From contig NZ_JAJAEL010000008.1 of assembly GCF_020447205.1 (NCBI RefSeq), positions 128,883 through 192,882 on the forward strand: a DNA stretch of 64,000 bases. Reading direction: 5' to 3'. Below the pieces are notes generated by a model. That model was not told the DNA's origin, did not search any database, and saw only the letters and a list, made by a program, of their open reading frames with translations. This stretch comes from Thalassolituus alkanivorans (GTDB lineage Bacteria; Pseudomonadota; Gammaproteobacteria; Pseudomonadales; Oceanobacteraceae). Shown in pieces: positions 17,156 to 28,402 of the stretch. Made by a program: the position numbers and the translations under genes. The first letter of the stretch is position 1; the number at the start of each line of letters is the position of its first letter.

Positions 17156-18424
17156 GTGGCGCGTTTTTTTTATTCTCTGTTGTACGCTTTCTTACTGCCT
17201 GTACTGGTATTGCGTTTGTGGTGGCGTGGCCGGCTGAATCCGGGATATCGCCAGCGTCTGCGTGAGCGCTTCGGTATTCTGCCGCATCGTCCGCCGGCCA
17301 ATGGGTTATGGATACATGCAGTATCGGTAGGCGAAACCCTGGCGGCGGCACCTCTGGTTAAGTCCTTTCAGGTACGCCATCCGAATGTTCCGGTGATCGT
17401 TACCACCACAACCCCAACGGGGTCGGAGCAGGTGCAGCGTCTGTTTGGTGCCGGTGTTTACCATATGTATCTGCCTTACGACCTGCCTTGGTTCTGGCGT
17501 AACTTTCTCAATGCCCTGCGTCCCGGTTTGCTGGTGGTGATGGAAACTGAACTCTGGCCTAACCTGCTGGCCTGCTGCGAGCAGCGGCGCATTCCGGTGA
17601 TGCTGGCCAATGCCCGGCTGTCAGAAAAATCAGCCCGTGGTTATGAAAAATTTGCCGCACTGACCCAACCGATGCTGCAGCGCCTGACTACGGTGGCGGT
17701 GCAGAATGCTGCCGATGGCCGGCGCTTTCTCGACCTCGGCCTGCCGCCAGAGCGGCTTGAGGTAACCGGCAGTGTGAAATTCGATATGGATGTGCCGCCA
17801 ATGGTACAGGCACAGGGAGCGGCGTTGCGTGAGCAGTGGGGGGCTGAGCGTCCGGTGCTGGCGCTGGCCTCCAGCCATGCCGGTGAAGATGAGTTGCTGC
17901 TCGATCTGTATCCGCGACTGCTGGCGGCTTGTCCGCAGTTGTTGCTGTTGCTGATTCCGCGTCATCCGGAGCGCTTTGAAGCCGTAACCAATGCAGTACG
18001 CAGCCGTGGCTTGCGGGTGCAGCGCCGCAGCAGCGGCAGTGCCTCTGAGCAAACGCAGGTTTACGTGGCCGACACCATGGGCGAGATGCTGCAGCTGTTA
18101 GCCGCCGCCGATCTGGTGCTGGTTGGTGGCAGCCTGATTGCCCACGGCGGACATAATCCGATTGAACCGGCAGCGCTGGGTAAAGCCACCCTGATTGGCC
18201 CGCACCATATGAACTTCGCGGTGATCGTCGATAATCTGCAGAATGCCGGCGCGCTGGCACTGGTCAGCGATCAGGCGGATGAGTTGCTGGAGCAACTACA
18301 GAATTATCTGAGCGATGCCGACCTGCGCAGCCGTATGGGCGCTGCCGGTCAGGCCGCAGTCGATGCCAACCGCGGTGCGGTGAAGCGCCTGACCGAACTC
18401 TGTAGCGCGCACCTGAAACTGTAA
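17156..18424 (+). CDS. waaA: 3-deoxy-D-manno-octulosonic acid (Kdo) transferase
   Basis: The product is 422 residues from the GTG at 17156, which has GGGAG 5 bases upstream. A TTG 27 bases earlier would add nine residues without an SD. It has an N-terminal membrane anchor, the 'HAVSVGE' motif near residue 50, 'TTTTPTG', and the GT-B C-terminal 'VGGSLIAHGGHNPIEPA' segment typical of KdtA. It adds Kdo to lipid IVA at the inner membrane. It is divergent to hldE. A perfect bidirectional terminator follows. Confidence 0.95.
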   Translation: MARFFYSLLYAFLLPVLVLRLWWRGRLNPGYRQRLRERFGILPHRPPANGLWIHAVSVGETLAAAPLVKSFQVRHPNVPVIVTTTTPTGSEQVQRLFGAGVYHMYLPYDLPWFWRNFLNALRPGLLVVMETELWPNLLACCEQRRIPVMLANARLSEKSARGYEKFAALTQPMLQRLTTVAVQNAADGRRFLDLGLPPERLEVTGSVKFDMDVPPMVQAQGAALREQWGAERPVLALASSHAGEDELLLDLYPRLLAACPQLLLLLIPRHPERFEAVTNAVRSRGLRVQRRSSGSASEQTQVYVADTMGEMLQLLAAADLVLVGGSLIAHGGHNPIEPAALGKATLIGPHHMNFAVIVDNLQNAGALALVSDQADELLEQLQNYLSDADLRSRMGAAGQAAVDANRGAVKRLTELCSAHLKL

Positions 18425-18440
18425 GCTGAGCTGACAACAG

Positions 18441-18476
18441 CCAATAAAAAACCCGCCGTGGCGGGTTTTTTATTGG
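18441..18476. terminator. bidirectional terminator between waaA and tolC
   Basis: Two 17-nt perfect arms (18441-18457 and 18460-18476) contain an ACCCGCC/GGCGGGT stem and an A6/T6 tract on either side, so they work in both directions for the convergent genes. Confidence 0.95.
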
Positions 18477-18491
18477 GCGGAATACGCAGAA

Positions 18492-19823
18492 TTAAGCGCT
18501 GGCCAGCCAGCTGTTCAGCGTCTGGATATCGCCTTCGTTCAGGGTGCCGGCGTAGAACTTCAGGCTCAGCAGATTAATGATGTAATCGTAACGGGCGTTG
18601 GCGTAGTCACGCTGGGCGCTGAACAGGTTTTTCTGTGCGTTCAGTACTTCAACGATGTTACGGGTACCTACTTTGTAGCCGGTCTGAGTGGCTTCCAGAG
18701 CACTCTGGGCGGAGGTGATCGCCTGCTTACGGGCTTTGATATTCAGCGTATCGGTCTGTACCTGACGGAACAGGCTGCGGATATTCTGTTTAACATCGCG
18801 GCGTTGTTTTTCCAGCTGATAATCGGCCGCTGCGTAGTTCAGGGCAGACTGTTTGCTCTGACCATAGAGCGAACCACCGGCCAGCAGTGGCATTGAGATC
18901 TTCACGCCGATAGCCGTAACCGTGCTGTCGGTCGGATCATCACCAACAAAAGGTGCCTGATCGGCATCGGTGTAGCTACCGAACAGACTGACGCTTGGCA
19001 GGTGGTTGGAGCGCGCGGCATTACGCTGCAGACGAACACCGTCTTTGCTCGCTTCGGCGATCAGGACACCGGCGTACTTATCCAGGCCAGACTGTACCCA
19101 GTCAGCCGCGTTCGCTGGCTGTGGCATTTCCATCGCAACATCGGCTTTCAGCGGCGATACATCTTCAAAGCGCTGGCCGGTAAGCTGCTCCAGAGCTTCG
19201 TAGCTGATATCCAGCGCCGCTTCCTGACCCAGCAGGTTTACGTAAGACAGATCGTAACCGGCCTGAGCTTCGTGAACGTCAGTGATGGCAATCAGGCCCA
19301 CTTCAAAGCGTTGCTTGGTTTGTTCCAGAGAGCGTTTTACGGCTTTCTCTTCTGCCTGAGCGGTGGACAGGTTGTCCTGGGCACGCAGAACGTTGAAATA
19401 CGCCTGAGCGGTGCGTAACAGCAGTTGCTGTTCCGCCAGTTGCAGCTGCAGACCGGCCGCATCATCGCCACTGACCGCGGCCTGATAGGTGTACCAGCTG
19501 TTCAGATTAAACAGGGTCTGGGAAGCGCTGACTTCCAGGCTGCTGAGGTCATAATCTTTATCGGTTTTGACATAGCCACCGCTCACCAGATCAATGGAAT
19601 CGGCTTCTGAGCTGATGCTGGTCTGGCTGTAAGAAATCTGAGCCTGGGGCAGCAGGGCACCGCGGGCAATAGTAACGTTGTAGCTGTTGGCTTCACGGAT
19701 CGCACGGGCAGCGGCGATTTCCGCGTCGTTGCTGGCCGCCTGCTGGTAGATGGTGCTAAGGTCCGCCGCATTTGCAGCGCCGGATGCTAACAGTGCAATC
19801 GTCAGAGAGAGCAGTTTTTTCAT
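18492..19823 (-). CDS. tolC: TolC-family outer-membrane efflux channel
   Basis: The product is 443 residues from the ATG at 19823, which begins a signal peptide MKKLLSLTIALLASG…ANA and has AAGG upstream. The upstream 48 codons of open frame do not look like protein. The mature part has two outer-membrane-efflux repeats with long coiled-coil helices and the late 'GYKVGTRNIVEVLNAQ' motif characteristic of TolC. It forms the trimeric outer-membrane duct for efflux and type I secretion. It is divergent to nudF, as in other gammaproteobacteria. Confidence 0.94.
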   Translation of the reverse strand: MKKLLSLTIALLASGAANAADLSTIYQQAASNDAEIAAARAIREANSYNVTIARGALLPQAQISYSQTSISSEADSIDLVSGGYVKTDKDYDLSSLEVSASQTLFNLNSWYTYQAAVSGDDAAGLQLQLAEQQLLLRTAQAYFNVLRAQDNLSTAQAEEKAVKRSLEQTKQRFEVGLIAITDVHEAQAGYDLSYVNLLGQEAALDISYEALEQLTGQRFEDVSPLKADVAMEMPQPANAADWVQSGLDKYAGVLIAEASKDGVRLQRNAARSNHLPSVSLFGSYTDADQAPFVGDDPTDSTVTAIGVKISMPLLAGGSLYGQSKQSALNYAAADYQLEKQRRDVKQNIRSLFRQVQTDTLNIKARKQAITSAQSALEATQTGYKVGTRNIVEVLNAQKNLFSAQRDYANARYDYIINLLSLKFYAGTLNEGDIQTLNSWLASA

Positions 19824-19999
19824 AGGGGTGCCTTTCGCAGCGGGTATGAATTCGTTTGGTCCGAAGGATTCTAACAGAAAAAATCGGTTAAAAATGATGC
19901 TGATTGTTCCATAAATAAGAACACAGCGTGCAATAGCTCTGTGTGCTGTTGCAGTACAAACAGGCAATATTCTTATTCAGTAATATAGGTAGGTCAAGT

Positions 20000-20617
20000 A
20001 TGGCGCAAAAGCCATTGCAGTATGGCCGCGACGACGTTGAAATTGCAGCGCGTGACGTGGCCTTCAAAGGATTTTTCCGCATTGAGAAAATCCGCCTGCG
20101 TCACCGCATGTTTGCCGGCGGCTGGAGCGGTTATTTTGAGCGTGAACTGTTCGAGCGTGGCGAAGCCGTCTGTGTGCTGCTGTTTGATCCACAACGTGAT
20201 TGTGTGGTGCTGACGGAACAGTTCCGTATTGGTGCGCTGGCCGATGAGCACTCGCCGTGGCTGCTGGAACTGGTCGCCGGTATGGTCGAGCCGGGTGAGA
20301 GCTATGCTGAGGTGGCGCAGCGTGAAACAGAAGAAGAGGCCGGCTGCAGCTTTAACGAGCTGTTACCCATCTGTAATTACTGGGTTTCACCGGGTGGCAC
20401 CAGTGAGCGGGTGCAGCTGTATTGCGCGCTGATCGACAGTGAAGGCGTCGGTGGTGTGCATGGTCTGGCGGATGAAAATGAAGATATCCGCCTGGCTGAA
20501 ATGAGCACTGCTGAAGCTTATGCGGCGGTGGAAAGCGGCCGTATTAATAACGCTGCGACCATCATTGCCCTGCAGTGGCTGCATATACATCATCAGCAGC
20601 TGTTGCAGAAAAAGTAA
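20000..20617 (+). CDS. nudF: ADP-ribose pyrophosphatase (Nudix hydrolase)
   Basis: The 205-residue product has a full Nudix box near residues 94-116 (GMVEPGE, seven residues, then RETEEEAGC). It also has the 'EQFRIG' and 'WVSPGGTSE' segments of the ADP-ribose pyrophosphatases. It hydrolyses ADP-ribose to AMP and ribose 5-phosphate in the cytoplasm. The start MAQKPLQYG at 20000 gives the family length; an in-frame ATG 19 codons earlier is not needed. It is first in the nudF-yqiB-cpdA-yqiA-parE series. Confidence 0.93.
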   Translation: MAQKPLQYGRDDVEIAARDVAFKGFFRIEKIRLRHRMFAGGWSGYFERELFERGEAVCVLLFDPQRDCVVLTEQFRIGALADEHSPWLLELVAGMVEPGESYAEVAQRETEEEAGCSFNELLPICNYWVSPGGTSERVQLYCALIDSEGVGGVHGLADENEDIRLAEMSTAEAYAAVESGRINNAATIIALQWLHIHHQQLLQKK

Positions 20618-20736
20618 TAGTCAGGCGCCGTGTTAGCCTCATTTATTCTGATACTGGCGGCGCCTGAACGGATTCGCTAGGCTGCGCTGAGCTTGAACAA
20701 AGGTTCAGAAGATGGGCAGAGGAAAGGAGAAAGTGA

Positions 20737-21207
20737 TTGCTTAAAAAACGTCAGCGTTATGTTCCCGATCTGCAGGAAATGGCGGCACTGTGTGAAGCCA
20801 ACTACCTGCGCTTGCTCAAGCTTCTGGCAGGTGCAGAAGTCGGGGAGGAACGCGTTTTCCAGCTCAGTAATGACCGCCACAGTGCGCGGGTTCGGCTGTG
20901 TGTGGATGAAGATCACCGTTACACCACCATGGTGTCGGTAATGCAGGAAGGCATCAGCCCGGAATGGTTACAGCCACTGTCGATGCAGGTGCGGCTGTAT
21001 CACGATGCCAGTATGGCTGAGGTGCTCAGTTATCAGAATCAGCAGCGCTTCGATGGCCGCTATACTTACCCCAATCCGGCGATGCGTATGCCGGACGAAA
21101 AAGTGCAACTGAATCGTTTTCTGGCGGAATGGCTGGATCACTGTTTAAAATACGGTCAGACCATTCAGCCTATCGTGCTTGCGGACCGCATATTACCTGT
21201 CAGATGA
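20737..21207 (+). CDS. yqiB: DUF1249 family protein (YqiB-like)
   Basis: The 156-residue product matches the YqiB/DUF1249 family. It has the N-terminal 'LQEMAALCEANYLRLLKLL', 'VRLYHDASMAEVLSYQ' and the closing 'MRMPDEKVQLNRFLAEWLDHCL'. The function is unknown, though the family is almost always found between nudF and cpdA, as here. The start is TTG at 20737 with an excellent AAGGAG 7 bases upstream. No ATG start fits the frame. It is cytoplasmic. Confidence 0.88.
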   Translation: MLKKRQRYVPDLQEMAALCEANYLRLLKLLAGAEVGEERVFQLSNDRHSARVRLCVDEDHRYTTMVSVMQEGISPEWLQPLSMQVRLYHDASMAEVLSYQNQQRFDGRYTYPNPAMRMPDEKVQLNRFLAEWLDHCLKYGQTIQPIVLADRILPVR

Positions 21208-21296
21208 AGGTTTATTGTGAACTTCATTCCGGTTGATTTGCGCATTTGCCGATAAAGTTGGAAACTGACAAAAACAACTAGGGACAGGGGTGCAGT

Positions 21297-22103
21297 TTGT
21301 ATTCACTGGATACGGAAAATACGCTGCGGCTGGTACAGATTACCGACACCCACCTGAATGGCCCCGAAGAGGGTCATTTGCTCGGTATGAAAACGCTGCA
21401 CAGCATGCACTGTGTGCTTGATATTGTGCGTCAGGAACGTCCCGACATCGATACTATTATTGTCACCGGCGATCTGGCTCAGGATGGCAGCGTACGCGCT
21501 TATCAGCATCTGCATAATGCTCTGCAGCCCTTTGCCTGCCCGGTCTTCTGGTTTGAAGGCAATCATGATGTACCCGCCAGCATGCAGGAAGTCGCCGAAG
21601 ACACAGAACACCTGCAGCGCATCGTACGCAGTAAACACTGGCAGCTGATTCTGCTGAACTCACAGGTCGAAGGTTCTGTATATGGCCGTCTGGCTCCGGA
21701 TCAGCTGGAGTTGCTTGAGCGCGCCCTGAGTGAACGTCCCGATCTGCATTCTCTGGTCAGCTTTCATCATCACCCACTGCCGATGGGCAGCCGCTGGATT
21801 GACCGCATCGGTGTGAAAAATGCCGATGAGGTGCTGGCCGTTATCCGTCGTCACAGTAATGTGCGCTGTGTGCTCTGGGGGCATGTACATCAGGAAAGCG
21901 ACCAGATGATTGATGGCGTGCGTTATATGTCTACGCCTTCAACCTGCGTGCAGTTTACGCCGAAGTCCGAAGAGTTCTCGGTGGATACTCTGGCGCCCGG
22001 TTACCGCTGGCTGGATCTGCATGCCGATGGCTCAATCGATACCGGCGTCAGCCGTGTTGAGGGCATTGAATTTGAAATCGATTACTCGGTAAAAGGCTAC
22101 TGA
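21297..22103 (+). CDS. cpdA: 3',5'-cyclic AMP phosphodiesterase
   Basis: The 268-residue calcineurin-like metallophosphoesterase carries all the metal motifs: TDTH near residue 16, GDLAQD, GNHD, FHHHP and GHVHQ. It degrades cAMP and so opposes the class I adenylate cyclase encoded at 33313. The start is a TTG with AGGGACAGGGG upstream; no ATG fits better. It ends directly against the TTG of yqiA. Confidence 0.93.
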   Translation: MYSLDTENTLRLVQITDTHLNGPEEGHLLGMKTLHSMHCVLDIVRQERPDIDTIIVTGDLAQDGSVRAYQHLHNALQPFACPVFWFEGNHDVPASMQEVAEDTEHLQRIVRSKHWQLILLNSQVEGSVYGRLAPDQLELLERALSERPDLHSLVSFHHHPLPMGSRWIDRIGVKNADEVLAVIRRHSNVRCVLWGHVHQESDQMIDGVRYMSTPSTCVQFTPKSEEFSVDTLAPGYRWLDLHADGSIDTGVSRVEGIEFEIDYSVKGY

Positions 22104-22703
22104 TTGTATTCTCCCTCTATTGGCTGTCTGTATCTGCACGGCTTTCTCAGTTCCCCGCAATCCCTGAAAGCGCAGCAACTCCTGCGTTTTTATGAAACCC
22201 ATCTGACACCGCAACAACTGGTTATACCGACGCTGCCGTTTGCACCGGCCGATGCCATTGAACTGGCCCGTGCTGAGCTTAAGCGGCTGCGGCAAGACTT
22301 CGCTCAGGTGTATATCATCGGCAGTTCGCTTGGTGGGTTTTACGCTACCCATCTGGCCGAAACCGAAGGTGTGCCGGCGGTGCTGGTGAATCCGGCGGTA
22401 CGGCCGTTCGATCTGTTTGAACATTATCTGGGGCCAAACACCCATTACTACAGCGGCGAAGTGCATGAGCTGACCCATGAGCATATCGGGCAGTTACGGG
22501 CGCTCGATTGTGCGCAGATTCAGCACCCTGAACGACTGTTACTGCTGTTGCAGACAGGCGACGAAACCCTCGATTACCGTCTGGCCGCAGAGCTGTACCG
22601 CAACAGTCCGGCCTGGCTGGAAGGCGGTGGCAACCACAGTTTTGAGCGCTTTATCGAACGCATGCCGATGCTGCTGGCCTTTGCTGCCCGTTTTCATTGC
22701 TGA
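22104..22703 (+). CDS. yqiA: YqiA-type esterase
   Basis: The 199-residue alpha/beta hydrolase has 'YLHGFLSSPQSLKA' (oxyanion His-Gly), the nucleophile elbow GSSLGG, a late Asp in 'TGDETLDY' and His in 'GGNHSFERF'. E. coli YqiA acts on short acyl-CoA and esters. The TTG start follows the cpdA stop with no gap, so translation is probably coupled. It is the third consecutive TTG-started gene here. Confidence 0.88.
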   Translation: MYSPSIGCLYLHGFLSSPQSLKAQQLLRFYETHLTPQQLVIPTLPFAPADAIELARAELKRLRQDFAQVYIIGSSLGGFYATHLAETEGVPAVLVNPAVRPFDLFEHYLGPNTHYYSGEVHELTHEHIGQLRALDCAQIQHPERLLLLLQTGDETLDYRLAAELYRNSPAWLEGGGNHSFERFIERMPMLLAFAARFHC

Positions 22704-22721
22704 ATTATTAGAAGTGCCCCT

Positions 22722-22750
22722 CTGACTTCCCACTGCCTTCCCGTTATACT
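22722..22750 (+). promoter_or_regulatory. sigma70-type promoter of parE
   Basis: CTGACT (22722-22727) and TATACT (22745-22750) are spaced 17 bases, 42 bases ahead of the parE ATG. The same hexamer pair with equal spacing occurs before speE. Confidence 0.6.
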
Positions 22751-22792
22751 CCGCCGTTGATTATGGATTTCCGCTGGCAGCCAGAGGTTTGA

Positions 22793-24682
<1,890 letters not shown>

Positions 24683-24745
24683 CGCTGACACTGCGGACAG
24701 TGATGTCCCGGGTCTCAGGTATTTGTTAACAGAGGGGGCAAGACA

Positions 24746-27547
24746 ATGATGATCTGCCGGCATCTGCTGTTGCTGCTTATGCTCCCTCTGTTTTCTGTTT
24801 TTGCTGCAGAGTCTGATTCTGCCGGGCGATCTGTTCCGGCTCAGGTTCTGCTGCTGTTATCGTATGAGCCGTTATTTCCTGCTGCCGACAACATTGTTAA
24901 CACGGTTCAGCATGCACTTAACCGTAATCCCCGGCATGATATAACCCTGCATGTTGAATTTATGGACTCCGATCTGCAGGCGACGGAGGAATACTTCCAC
25001 GCCTATGCACAACTCTTACGTGCCAAGCAGCAGCAGGGAGAGCGTTACGATCTGGTGATTGTTGCCGGTGACGGAGCTTTAAAACTGGTTGCTGCGGAAG
25101 GGCGTGAGGTCGTGGGACAGGCGCCGGTGGTTTTTCTCGGTGTCAGCGACAGCGAACTGATCCGTCATGTACAGAGTCAGGGCGGTTATACCGGCATCTA
25201 CGATGCGCTGCCTGTCTACGAATTTATGGCGCTGATGCGCTACCTCTATCCGGGATTCCAGCAATTACACGTTATCAATGATGGCCTGCCACGCAGCGCG
25301 CAACGTTTGTTGCAGTTGCAGCAGGCGGCAGACAGCCTGAGTCAGAAGCTGGTCGTACACTCGCTGGCAACGCTGAGCTGGCAGCAGCTGGCGGATGAGC
25401 TGTCTGAACTGCGCGGCGAACCCTTATTGCTGCTGTCGGCTTATCAGGATGCCGATAAACAGGTTAAACCCCTGCAAAAATCCAATCTGTTTATCAGCAA
25501 CCATTCCGGCTCACCACTCTGGTCGCTGTCGCCTTTTGGTATTGGTGATGGCCTGTTGGGCGGTGTCGTAACCGATATGACAGACAGTGCCGGGCAGGCT
25601 GCAGATATGGCATTACGGATTCTGGCCGGAGAAAATCCGGACCGTATAGCGGTAGACTGGCACCCTGCCAATCTGACTCTGATCGATGCCGAACTGGCTG
25701 CCCGGGCAGGTTTTGATCATGATGACTTTCCGCAAAAAACTACTTTTGTTCATGAGCCGCCGGGCTTCTGGCAGAACTATCGCAATCTCTTTTTATTGCT
25801 GTTGTCAGTAACGGTATTTTTTACCTCAATCGGATTATTTATCTGGTCGGAGATTCGCCGGCGCAAATTCAGTGATCAGCAACTGGATGACCGCACTGAA
25901 CTTATCAAAAATATCCTCGACTCAATTCCGGACATTATTTTCTATAAAGACCGTAATGGCATTTATGTTTTCTGCAATAAACAGTTTGTGAATCTGATGG
26001 GTAAAGATCCGGTCGGGCATACAGACTTTGATGTATTTGATCAGGAAACAGCAGCCTTTTTCCACGCCAAAGATAAAGAAGCCGTTGCCCGTAAGCATAT
26101 GAATGTCAATGAAGAGTGGGTGCATGGCGTGGATGGCAGTGTCATGCTGCTGGAAACCCAGAAAACCCCTATTTATGACAAACGCGGACGCTGCATTGGC
26201 GTGTTTGGTTTAAGCCGCGATATTACCGAACTGAAAAAAGCCCAGCAGAATCTGGAGCATATCGCCCACCATGATGTATTAACCGGTTTGCCGAATCGTC
26301 TGTCACTGAATAAGAAACTCGAATATGCACTGAATATGGCGCGCCGCGGCGGAGAATTGCTGGCGGTAATCTTTCTTGATCTCGACCGTTTTAAAGATAT
26401 TAACGACACCATCGGCCACGATATCGGTGACCTGCTGCTGAAAGATGTTGCCCATCGTCTGCATAACAATGTCCGTGATTCCGATATCTGTGCGCGTTTA
26501 GGCGGTGATGAGTTTGTTGTTGTACTCAGCCGTATCGATGGTGAGGAACGTATTCAGGAAAAATGCGATCAGCTGCTGCAGGTTATTTCGCGGCCATACA
26601 GCCTGCAGGGCCATCTGCTCAGTGTGTTTGCCAGTGCCGGTATCAGTATTTATCCGCAGCACGGTAACAGTGTGGATGAACTGATCCGTAATGCGGATGC
26701 TGCTTTGCATAAAGCCAAAGAGCTGGGACGTAACCGCAGCTTCCACTATCAGCGGGAGCTGACCGACAGCATTCATTCACGAATGTCGCTGGAGCAGGAC
26801 TTACGCTCGGCGCTGGAATCGCACAGTTTTATACTGAATTACCAGCCGCAGTTCCGGGTTGGTGAAGCTATGCCGAGAAGGGTTGAAGCACTGCTGCGCT
26901 GGCCACACCCTGTTCGCGGATTGATTTCGCCGCATGATTTTATTCCGCTGGCCGAGACCAGCGGCATGATCGTGGAGCTTGGTTATTGGGTATTACGCTC
27001 GGCCTGTCAGCAGTTTTTATTCTGGCGTCAGCAGGGATTAATACTCGATAAAATTTCGGTCAACGTATCACCGATTCAGATTAACTCCAGTTTTGCCTCT
27101 ACCGTTGCCGATATTCTTCAGTACCTGGATTTTGATCCGCGCTGGCTGGAGCTGGAAGTTACCGAAAGCCTGATGATGTCCGGCACTACGGAAGTCTCGC
27201 AACAAATCAGTGAATTACGGGCGATGGGCGTTGATTTTGCGATTGACGATTTCGGTACCGGCTATTCCTCGCTGAGTAAAATTAAATCCATGCCGGTAAC
27301 CGTATTAAAAATTGACCAGTCGTTTGTGCGCGATATCAACGACGATATCAACGATTACGAAATTGCCCGTGCTATTGTCCTGATGGCCAAGAGTCTCGGA
27401 CTTATTGTTGTCGCCGAAGGGGTAGAAAACAAAGAGCAGGAAGGAACCCTGCATCGTCTCGGCTGCGAATGGGTACAGGGCTATTATTATGCCATGCCTA
27501 TGGACGGAGAAGCCTTCTATCAGCGTTACTTCGCCGAATTACAATAA
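24746..27547 (+). CDS. membrane receptor with ABC-substrate-binding sensor, PAS, GGDEF and EAL domains
   Basis: The 933-residue product has a signal peptide, a periplasmic domain like the ABC_sub_bind/TrpX family (about 30-330), a membrane helix (about 347-368) and a PAS domain (about 380-500). The GGDEF domain has an intact GGDEF (586-590) and an I-site RDSD five residues before it. The EAL domain has intact EALLRW (from 714), 'DDFGTGYSSL' and 'VVAEGVEN'. Both c-di-GMP synthesis and hydrolysis look possible. The ligand may be a small periplasmic molecule. It is a single gene after parE, with SD GAGGGGG upstream. Confidence 0.9.
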   Translation: MMICRHLLLLLMLPLFSVFAAESDSAGRSVPAQVLLLLSYEPLFPAADNIVNTVQHALNRNPRHDITLHVEFMDSDLQATEEYFHAYAQLLRAKQQQGERYDLVIVAGDGALKLVAAEGREVVGQAPVVFLGVSDSELIRHVQSQGGYTGIYDALPVYEFMALMRYLYPGFQQLHVINDGLPRSAQRLLQLQQAADSLSQKLVVHSLATLSWQQLADELSELRGEPLLLLSAYQDADKQVKPLQKSNLFISNHSGSPLWSLSPFGIGDGLLGGVVTDMTDSAGQAADMALRILAGENPDRIAVDWHPANLTLIDAELAARAGFDHDDFPQKTTFVHEPPGFWQNYRNLFLLLLSVTVFFTSIGLFIWSEIRRRKFSDQQLDDRTELIKNILDSIPDIIFYKDRNGIYVFCNKQFVNLMGKDPVGHTDFDVFDQETAAFFHAKDKEAVARKHMNVNEEWVHGVDGSVMLLETQKTPIYDKRGRCIGVFGLSRDITELKKAQQNLEHIAHHDVLTGLPNRLSLNKKLEYALNMARRGGELLAVIFLDLDRFKDINDTIGHDIGDLLLKDVAHRLHNNVRDSDICARLGGDEFVVVLSRIDGEERIQEKCDQLLQVISRPYSLQGHLLSVFASAGISIYPQHGNSVDELIRNADAALHKAKELGRNRSFHYQRELTDSIHSRMSLEQDLRSALESHSFILNYQPQFRVGEAMPRRVEALLRWPHPVRGLISPHDFIPLAETSGMIVELGYWVLRSACQQFLFWRQQGLILDKISVNVSPIQINSSFASTVADILQYLDFDPRWLELEVTESLMMSGTTEVSQQISELRAMGVDFAIDDFGTGYSSLSKIKSMPVTVLKIDQSFVRDINDDINDYEIARAIVLMAKSLGLIVVAEGVENKEQEGTLHRLGCEWVQGYYYAMPMDGEAFYQRYFAELQ

Positions 27548-27587
27548 CAGTAATAATAAGTCTATCCTGCCCCCGCTGAATTCTTTT

Positions 27588-27616
27588 TCGTCATAGCGGG
27601 TATTTGTCTTTATAAT
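27588..27616 (+). promoter_or_regulatory. promoter of the three-lipoprotein operon
   Basis: TCGTCA (27588-27593) and a perfect TATAAT (27611-27616) are spaced 17 bases, 44 bases before the first lipoprotein ATG. Confidence 0.55.
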
Positions 27617-27659
27617 CCGCGCCGGCAATAGTTCATTGCCTTTTACTTTAGGAGCAAAT

Positions 27660-28070
27660 ATGCGTTGGACAGCACTACTGGTGCTTGCCCTGACGGCTGG
27701 CTGCGCGCGTCTGGATCATGTTCAGATCGGCAGTATTGATCAGTCTCAGGGTGAATTAGTACCCGTTTCCGTACGGTTGAGTGAAACCGGTTTTGATGCA
27801 ACGGCCGCTGCCGAAATTGGCCGTGTTGCCAGTCGTGGCAGAACAGCTGAAAACTTTAAGCAACTGCGCGATATTCTGGCGCTGATCAATATGGGACCGC
27901 GTACCGGTAACCCGGTTTTTGATGACGCTTATGCGCAGCGACTGCAGGAATACCTGCTGGTGGAATGCCCGAGTGGCCGCCTGACCGGTATCCGCGCCAT
28001 TCGTGAAGCAAAAACAGCAGGCCCGGTGTCGGGTGAAATCGTAGGTGTCGATGCTTATTGCATCCGCTGA
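27660..28070 (+). CDS. small lipoprotein, first of three related genes
   Basis: The product is 136 residues from the ATG at 27660, with AGGAG before it. It has a short signal peptide with lipobox LTAGC (Cys17). The mature part has two more cysteines, at 'VECPSGRLTGI' and near the end 'DAYCIR'. The pattern 'YLLVECPSGRLTGI…C' resembles the two following lipoproteins, so the three appear to be diverged copies. The residue after Cys is Ala, which favours the outer membrane. I do not recognise the family. Confidence 0.75.
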   Translation: MRWTALLVLALTAGCARLDHVQIGSIDQSQGELVPVSVRLSETGFDATAAAEIGRVASRGRTAENFKQLRDILALINMGPRTGNPVFDDAYAQRLQEYLLVECPSGRLTGIRAIREAKTAGPVSGEIVGVDAYCIR

Positions 28071-28090
28071 GAAATAAGGAAATAAAGAAT

Positions 28091-28396
28091 ATGTTTAAAC
28101 GTTTTATCACCCTGGCGGTATTGATGACGGCCCTGACTGGTTGTGTAAGCCTCAACTCTGTTTCCCTGACCCAGGTACCGGCCGAGCGCAGCAACGAAAT
28201 CAGCGCGACTTCCAGCAGCTGGACTTTCCTTGGTATTGCATTCAGCAACGACTTCGTTGATGAAGCCATTCTGGATCTGAAAAGCCAGTGCGCCGGCGGT
28301 AAAGTAGAAGGCATTCTGACCAAGTTTCAGCACACGGTATTTATCCCGGTTGTAATCCGCGAAGTGGTTGCCACTGGCTACTGCCACAAGGGGTAA
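28091..28396 (+). CDS. small lipoprotein, second of three related genes
   Basis: The 101-residue product has lipobox LTGC (Cys18). The mature part has 'LGIAFSNDFVDEAILDLKSQC' followed by 'GKVEGILTKFQ' and a final 'GYCHKG'. It aligns well by eye with the third lipoprotein (28403), including both conserved cysteines, which could form a disulfide. AAGGA lies 10 bases before the ATG. It starts 21 bases after the first lipoprotein stop. The function is unknown. Confidence 0.75.
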   Translation: MFKRFITLAVLMTALTGCVSLNSVSLTQVPAERSNEISATSSSWTFLGIAFSNDFVDEAILDLKSQCAGGKVEGILTKFQHTVFIPVVIREVVATGYCHKG

Positions 28397-28402
28397 GCAG
28401 GA

